DNA from: Actinomadura flavalba DSM 45200
GTDB lineage: Bacteria > Actinomycetota > Actinomycetes > Streptosporangiales > Streptosporangiaceae
DNA length: 64,000 bases
Direction of reading: 5' to 3'
Assembly (NCBI RefSeq): GCF_000374305.1
Contig: NZ_KB894103.1
Span: forward strand, 1 to 64,000
Shown here: positions 60,622 through 64,000 of the stretch, one piece after another
Layout: every line of letters starts with the position of its first letter
How positions within the stretch are numbered: position 1 is the stretch's first letter
Program-made: the position numbers and the translations under genes
The notes under the pieces: generated by a model
What the model was told of the DNA's origin: nothing
The model's database searches: none
What the model saw: the letters and a program-made list of their open reading frames with translations, nothing else

Positions 60622-61500
60622 GTGAGCACGCCCCCGTTCTTGAGCCTGCCCGCCGGCGTCCGCCGGACGACCGTCGAGACCTCGCGCGGCGCCTTCGCCG
60701 CGCTGGAGGCGCTGCCGGGGTCGGGGGTCTCCGAGCGCTGCCCCGCCCTCCTGGTGCCGGGATTCACCGGCTCCAAGGAGGACTTCATCGCCGTCCTCCA
60801 GACGCTGGCGGCGTCCGGGCGCCGCGTCGTCGCGATCGACCTGCGCGGCCAGCACGAGACGCCCGGGCCCGACGACCCGTCCGCCTACACGCTGGCGGAG
60901 CTGGCCGCCGACGTCGTCGCCCTGGTGGAGGCGCTCGGGCCCGAGCCGGTGCACCTGGTGGGGCACTCGTTCGGCGGCCTGGTGACGCGCGAGGCGATCC
61001 TGTCGGCGCCGATGCTGCCCGCGTCGGTCACGCTGATGAGCAGCGGCCCGGCGGCGGTGACGGGGCCGTCCGCCGAACGCGCGAACGCGCTGCGCGAGGC
61101 CGTTCCGACCATCGGCCTGGAACAGATCTGGACGCTCGGCATCGAACCGGACGCCGTCGCCCGGGGGGTGCCGCCCGACATCATCGCCTTCCTGCGGGAA
61201 CGGACGCTCGGCAACGCCCCGGCGGGGCTCGTCGCGATGGCCGGTGAACTCCTCACCGCGCCCGACCGCGTGGAGGACCTGGCCAAGCACGCCCGGAGCA
61301 CGAGCCTGGGCGTACTCGTCCTGTACGGCGAGGACGACGACGTCTGGGACCCGCGCGAGCAGGCGCTGATGGCCGAACGCCTGGACGCGGGCCGCGTCGT
61401 CATCCCGAGCGCCGCCCACTCCCCCGCCGTGGACGCGCCGGAGACGTGCGCGAGCGCGCTCACCGCCTTCTGGAACCAGGCCGAACGCACCCTGCACTGA
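60622..61500 (+). CDS. Alpha/beta hydrolase
   Basis: This 292-residue protein has an oxyanion/Gly segment (LLVPGFTGSKEDF), nucleophile elbow GHSFGG, acid in YGEDDDVWDP and His in SAAHSPAVDAP. It is a soluble esterase or lipase-like enzyme; the substrate is not readable. GGTGG lies 6 nt before GTG 60622, and TAGTAT lies about 14 nt before the GTG, so the leader is very short. It may belong with the following MpaB-type gene, which is 99 nt downstream. Confidence 0.87.
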   Translation: MSTPPFLSLPAGVRRTTVETSRGAFAALEALPGSGVSERCPALLVPGFTGSKEDFIAVLQTLAASGRRVVAIDLRGQHETPGPDDPSAYTLAELAADVVALVEALGPEPVHLVGHSFGGLVTREAILSAPMLPASVTLMSSGPAAVTGPSAERANALREAVPTIGLEQIWTLGIEPDAVARGVPPDIIAFLRERTLGNAPAGLVAMAGELLTAPDRVEDLAKHARSTSLGVLVLYGEDDDVWDPREQALMAERLDAGRVVIPSAAHSPAVDAPETCASALTAFWNQAERTLH

Positions 61501-61599
61501 GGCCGGCGGACGTGATCGTCGTCACTTCGGGGTGTCGCGCGCACGAATGTAATGACACACTTACTTGAGTTTGTCTCATCGTGTGCGGAGGTTGGCGTC

Positions 61600-62505
61600 A
61601 TGCCCGTCGTGGCCCCGGAGAGCGTGACCTGGCGCGTCCACATCGACCGGTCCATGTGGGTCGGCGGTGTGCGCGGCCTGATGTTGCAGGCGCTGCACCC
61701 GATGGCGATGTGGGGGGTGTGGCAGAACTCCAACTTCCAGGAGGACCCGATCGGGCGCCTCCAGCGCACCGCCGACTTCGTGGGCGTCGCCACCTACGGG
61801 TCGCGGGACGAGATCGACACGCTCGCCGCGAAGGTGCGCGGCATCCACCGCAGCCTGCGCATCCTCAACCACGACACCGGCCGCACCGAACGGCTCGACC
61901 AGCCCGAGCTGCTGCTGTGGGTGCACTGCGCCGAGGTGTACTCCTACCTGGAGGTCGCGCGCCGGTGCGGGCTGCCGATGACCGGCGCCATGGCCGACCG
62001 GTACCTGGACGAGCAGCGCCGGACCGCCACCTACGTCGGGCTGCACGCCGAGGACGTCCCGGGCAGCGTCGCCGAGATGGAGGAGTACATGGCGGCGATG
62101 CGGCCGCACCTGCGGGTCACCGAGGAGGCGGCGGCGACCGTCCGGTTCCTGCTGTGGCCGAACCTGCCGGACGACATGCGGTTCCTCAACGCCGGGAAGC
62201 CGGGCTACTTCCCGTTCGGGGCGCTGTGCTACTACGCGCTGCCCGGCTGGGCCCGGCGCATGTACGGCACGCTCCCCGAGCTGCCGCAGCCCGTCGTCAC
62301 CGCCGCGTTGCGCTCGTTCCGCACGACGCTCAACGCCGTCCCCGAGCGCCTGCACGACCGCGCCTTCGCCAAGCCCACCCGCGACATGCTGGAACGCGCC
62401 CGCCGCACCCTCGACGCCGAGGGCTACGACCTGTCGCGCGGCCTGTACGGGCTGCGCGATCCGCGCCGCTGGCCGTCGCGGCGGGCCGTCGCGTCCGTCA
62501 GGTGA
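61600..62505 (+). CDS. MpaB/DUF2236-type oxygenase-like protein
   Basis: This 301-residue protein is of the DUF2236 family (latex-clearing/MpaB-type heme oxygenases). HPMAMWGVWQNSNFQEDPIGRLQRT and the helix WVHCAEVYSYLEVARRCG are typical, with conserved His and Arg for heme. The substrate is unknown. ATG 61600 has GGAGG 8 nt upstream; ATG 61552 in frame has none. The upstream AT-rich block (61548-61580) could be an operator for an unseen regulator. Its 3' end overlaps the convergent permease gene by 8 nt. Confidence 0.86.
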   Translation: MPVVAPESVTWRVHIDRSMWVGGVRGLMLQALHPMAMWGVWQNSNFQEDPIGRLQRTADFVGVATYGSRDEIDTLAAKVRGIHRSLRILNHDTGRTERLDQPELLLWVHCAEVYSYLEVARRCGLPMTGAMADRYLDEQRRTATYVGLHAEDVPGSVAEMEEYMAAMRPHLRVTEEAAATVRFLLWPNLPDDMRFLNAGKPGYFPFGALCYYALPGWARRMYGTLPELPQPVVTAALRSFRTTLNAVPERLHDRAFAKPTRDMLERARRTLDAEGYDLSRGLYGLRDPRRWPSRRAVASVR

Positions 62506-63283
62506 CGTCGCGGCGCGTCGTGGTGAACGCGGCGATCGCCGCGAACAGCACGCCGTAGAACAGCAGCAGCAGGAAGCCGCCCCAGGGCGGCAGCGTGTCC
62601 AGCGACCCCGTGCCGCTGAACATGGGGCCGTCCATGCTGGTCAGCGACCGCACCGCGCCCATCGGCAGCCACTGGCCGACGACCGGGACGATCACGGTGA
62701 CGAGCTGCTCGACCAGCAGCACCCAGATGATCGCCACGATGATGGCGGCGATCTGGTTGCGGACGAGCGCGCCGAGGCCGAGCCCGACGAGCGCGTACAG
62801 GCCGAACGCGGCGACGGTGCCGAGCAGGATCATCGGGATCTCGTGGTCGAGCAGCGTCGCCGGGCCGCCCCGGATCGCCAGCCCGGCCTGCGCGACCGCC
62901 ACCGTCAGCACCACCGTCACCACGCCGAAGACCAGTCCGACCACCAGGTAGGACAGCAGTTTGGCGGCCAGCACGCGGCCACGGCGGGGCGTGACGAGGA
63001 ACGTCTGCGTGATGGTCTGGAAGCGGTACTCCGACGTGATGCCCATGATGCCGAGGATCATCATGAACAGGACGCTGCCGGTGCCCACCGCGTAGATCAT
63101 CTGGAGCGTGTTCTCGTCGGTGACCGGGGGCAGCGCCGCCGCCTCCCCGTTCAGCTCGACGCCCGCCAGCGCCAGGTAGAACACCAGGTTGAACAGGGTG
63201 TAGCCCACGGTCAACGCGAGCATGCCCATCCACATCCGGGTCGAGCGGATCTTGAGCAGTTCGGCGCGGACGAGCGCGATCAT
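62498..63283 (-). CDS. ABC-2-type transporter permease
   Basis: This 261-residue membrane protein has six helices (near residues 20-40, 65-85, 108-135, 150-172, 178-200 and 235-255). It begins with the typical ABC-2 opening (RAELLKIRSTRMWMGM) and has an elbow segment YRFQTITQTFLVTPRRG. It pairs with the ATPase gene upstream, whose stop overlaps its ATG by 4 nt (ATGA). The pair exports an unknown small molecule, lipid or peptide. Confidence 0.9.
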   Translation of the reverse strand: MIALVRAELLKIRSTRMWMGMLALTVGYTLFNLVFYLALAGVELNGEAAALPPVTDENTLQMIYAVGTGSVLFMMILGIMGITSEYRFQTITQTFLVTPRRGRVLAAKLLSYLVVGLVFGVVTVVLTVAVAQAGLAIRGGPATLLDHEIPMILLGTVAAFGLYALVGLGLGALVRNQIAAIIVAIIWVLLVEQLVTVIVPVVGQWLPMGAVRSLTSMDGPMFSGTGSLDTLPPWGGFLLLLFYGVLFAAIAAFTTTRRDVT

Positions 63284-64000
63284 GCGGGGTTCTCCTCGGG
63301 GACGCTCATCTGCGCCATCGTCAGCTCCAGGAAGATCTTCTCCAGCCCGGAGCTCTCGGGCGCGAGTTCGGTCAGCACGGTCTCGGTGGCGAGCGCGGCC
63401 CGTCCGACGTCGGCGGGTTCGACCCCGGCGACGACCAGGCCGCCGTCGTCGTGTTCGACCTCGGCGCCGGTGCGCTCCAGGGCGGCGGCGAGCCCGGCGA
63501 GGGTGCCGGGGGCCTCCGCGTCCTGCGGGGCGATCCGCACCCGGAGCCTGCCCGCGCCGGTGAGTTCCGCGACGGACGCGTCGCGGACGACCCGGCCGTT
63601 CGCCACGATCACGATGTGGTCGGCGGTCTGCTCGACCTCCGCGAGGACATGGCTGGACAGCAGCACCGTGCAGCCCTGCTCGGCCAGATGCCGCAGGAAC
63701 GCCCGCAGCCAGTGGATGCCCGCCGGGTCGAGGCCGTTGGCGGGCTCGTCCATGATCAGCACCGGCGGCTCAGCGAGGATCGCCGCCGCGAGCGCGAGCC
63801 GCTGCCGCATGCCCAGCGAGAACCCGCCGACGCGGCGGCCCGCGGCGTCGGTCAGCCCGGCCTGCGCGAGCGCCGCGTCGACGCGCGCGAGCGGGAGGCC
63901 CGCCGCCAGGCAGGTGACGCGCAGGTGGTCACGGGCGGTGCGGCCCGGGTGGAAGCCGGTCGCCTCCAGCGCGGCGCCGACGGTCGCGAGCGGCCGCTCC
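63280..64000 (-). CDS. ABC transporter ATP-binding protein (N-terminus cut by window end)
   Basis: About 240 residues are visible, without the N-terminal Walker A, which lies beyond 64000. Seen are the signature VGGFSLGMRQRLALA (variant LSGGQ), Walker B VLIMDEPANGLDP and the H-loop LLSSHVLAEVEQ. After it comes the DrrA-type C-terminal domain. It energises the permease downstream through a 4-nt overlap. Upstream EATGFHPGRTARDHLRVTCLAAGLP is the expected Q-loop helical region. The drug- or bacteriocin-exporter subgroup (DrrA/CcmA-like) is the best fit. Confidence 0.92.
   Translation of the reverse strand, partial: ERPLATVGAALEATGFHPGRTARDHLRVTCLAAGLPLARVDAALAQAGLTDAAGRRVGGFSLGMRQRLALAAAILAEPPVLIMDEPANGLDPAGIHWLRAFLRHLAEQGCTVLLSSHVLAEVEQTADHIVIVANGRVVRDASVAELTGAGRLRVRIAPQDAEAPGTLAGLAAALERTGAEVEHDDGGLVVAGVEPADVGRAALATETVLTELAPESSGLEKIFLELTMAQMSVPEENPA

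Noticed and set aside
59911..61500. A 529-residue protein ending with the alpha/beta hydrolase
   Set aside because: The first 237 codons are antisense to GDPD and look like shadow coding; GTG 60622 with GGTGG upstream begins the hydrolase domain.

Overview
The window is very GC-rich, densely packed actinobacterial chromosome with GC-loaded third codon positions, many GTG starts, a WhiB regulator, mycoredoxin, Ku and AdnAB. No phage, insertion sequence, integrase or CRISPR array is visible. The backbone order (UPF0182, Lon-like PDZ protease, zincin, ABC1 kinase, WhiB7, UvrD2, mycoredoxin, NudC, AdnB/AdnA, alkyltransferase-like protein, MoeZ, TetR, DUF3107, DEAD-box helicase) closely follows what I recall of the Mycobacterium tuberculosis Rv3193c-Rv3211 neighbourhood. 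Gene content resembles Actinomadura or other Thermomonosporaceae/Streptosporangiales, but this is a judgement from style, not a search.

Region by region. 1-12.4 kb: initiator tRNA, a PPA1309-moaE-Lon-like operon, UPF0182, an epimerase, a zincin, small hydrolases, an enoyl-CoA hydratase and an ABC1 kinase. 12.5-13.8 kb: whiB7 with a small downstream gene and a long leader holding a promoter, a leader ORF, an antiterminator and an intrinsic terminator. 13.8-21.7 kb: thioesterase, RDD protein, UvrD2, mycoredoxin, NudC, M20 dipeptidase, DUF4031 and HD proteins. 21.8-28.9 kb: an iron-box-controlled operon of an ATP-grasp ligase and two IucA/IucC siderophore synthetases, meeting a convergent acyl-CoA ligase, followed by a small protein and a methyltransferase. 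29-37.8 kb: secreted fibronectin-III protein, AdnB, AdnA and PucR.

37.9-42.6 kb: a DNA alkyltransferase-like protein and a duplicated module of membrane-anchored protein plus subtilisin-like protease. One copy carries a decayed tandem-repeat array at its intercistronic junction. 42.6-47.1 kb: two small stress-type genes, MoeZ and a large protein of unknown function. 47.1-50.1 kb: TetR and MMPL exporter divergent around a palindromic operator. 50.2-55.2 kb: SodC-like protein, a split NHEJ set (Ku; separate ligase and polymerase), a flavin disulfide-reductase homologue and a small acidic partner. 55.4-64 kb: TetR, DUF3107, a GlsB-type membrane protein, a lipoprotein, a DEAD-box helicase that appears to start at CTG behind a structured leader, GDPD, alpha/beta hydrolase, a MpaB-type oxygenase and an ABC exporter cut by the window end.

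The main points are the complete-looking WhiB7 attenuator, an unassigned NIS siderophore operon, the tandem-repeat remnant between an anchored protein and its protease, and the CTG start. Convergent genes are separated by long perfect hairpins or overlap at their stop codons. Several genes look leaderless, with a -10 element 6-8 nt before the start codon.
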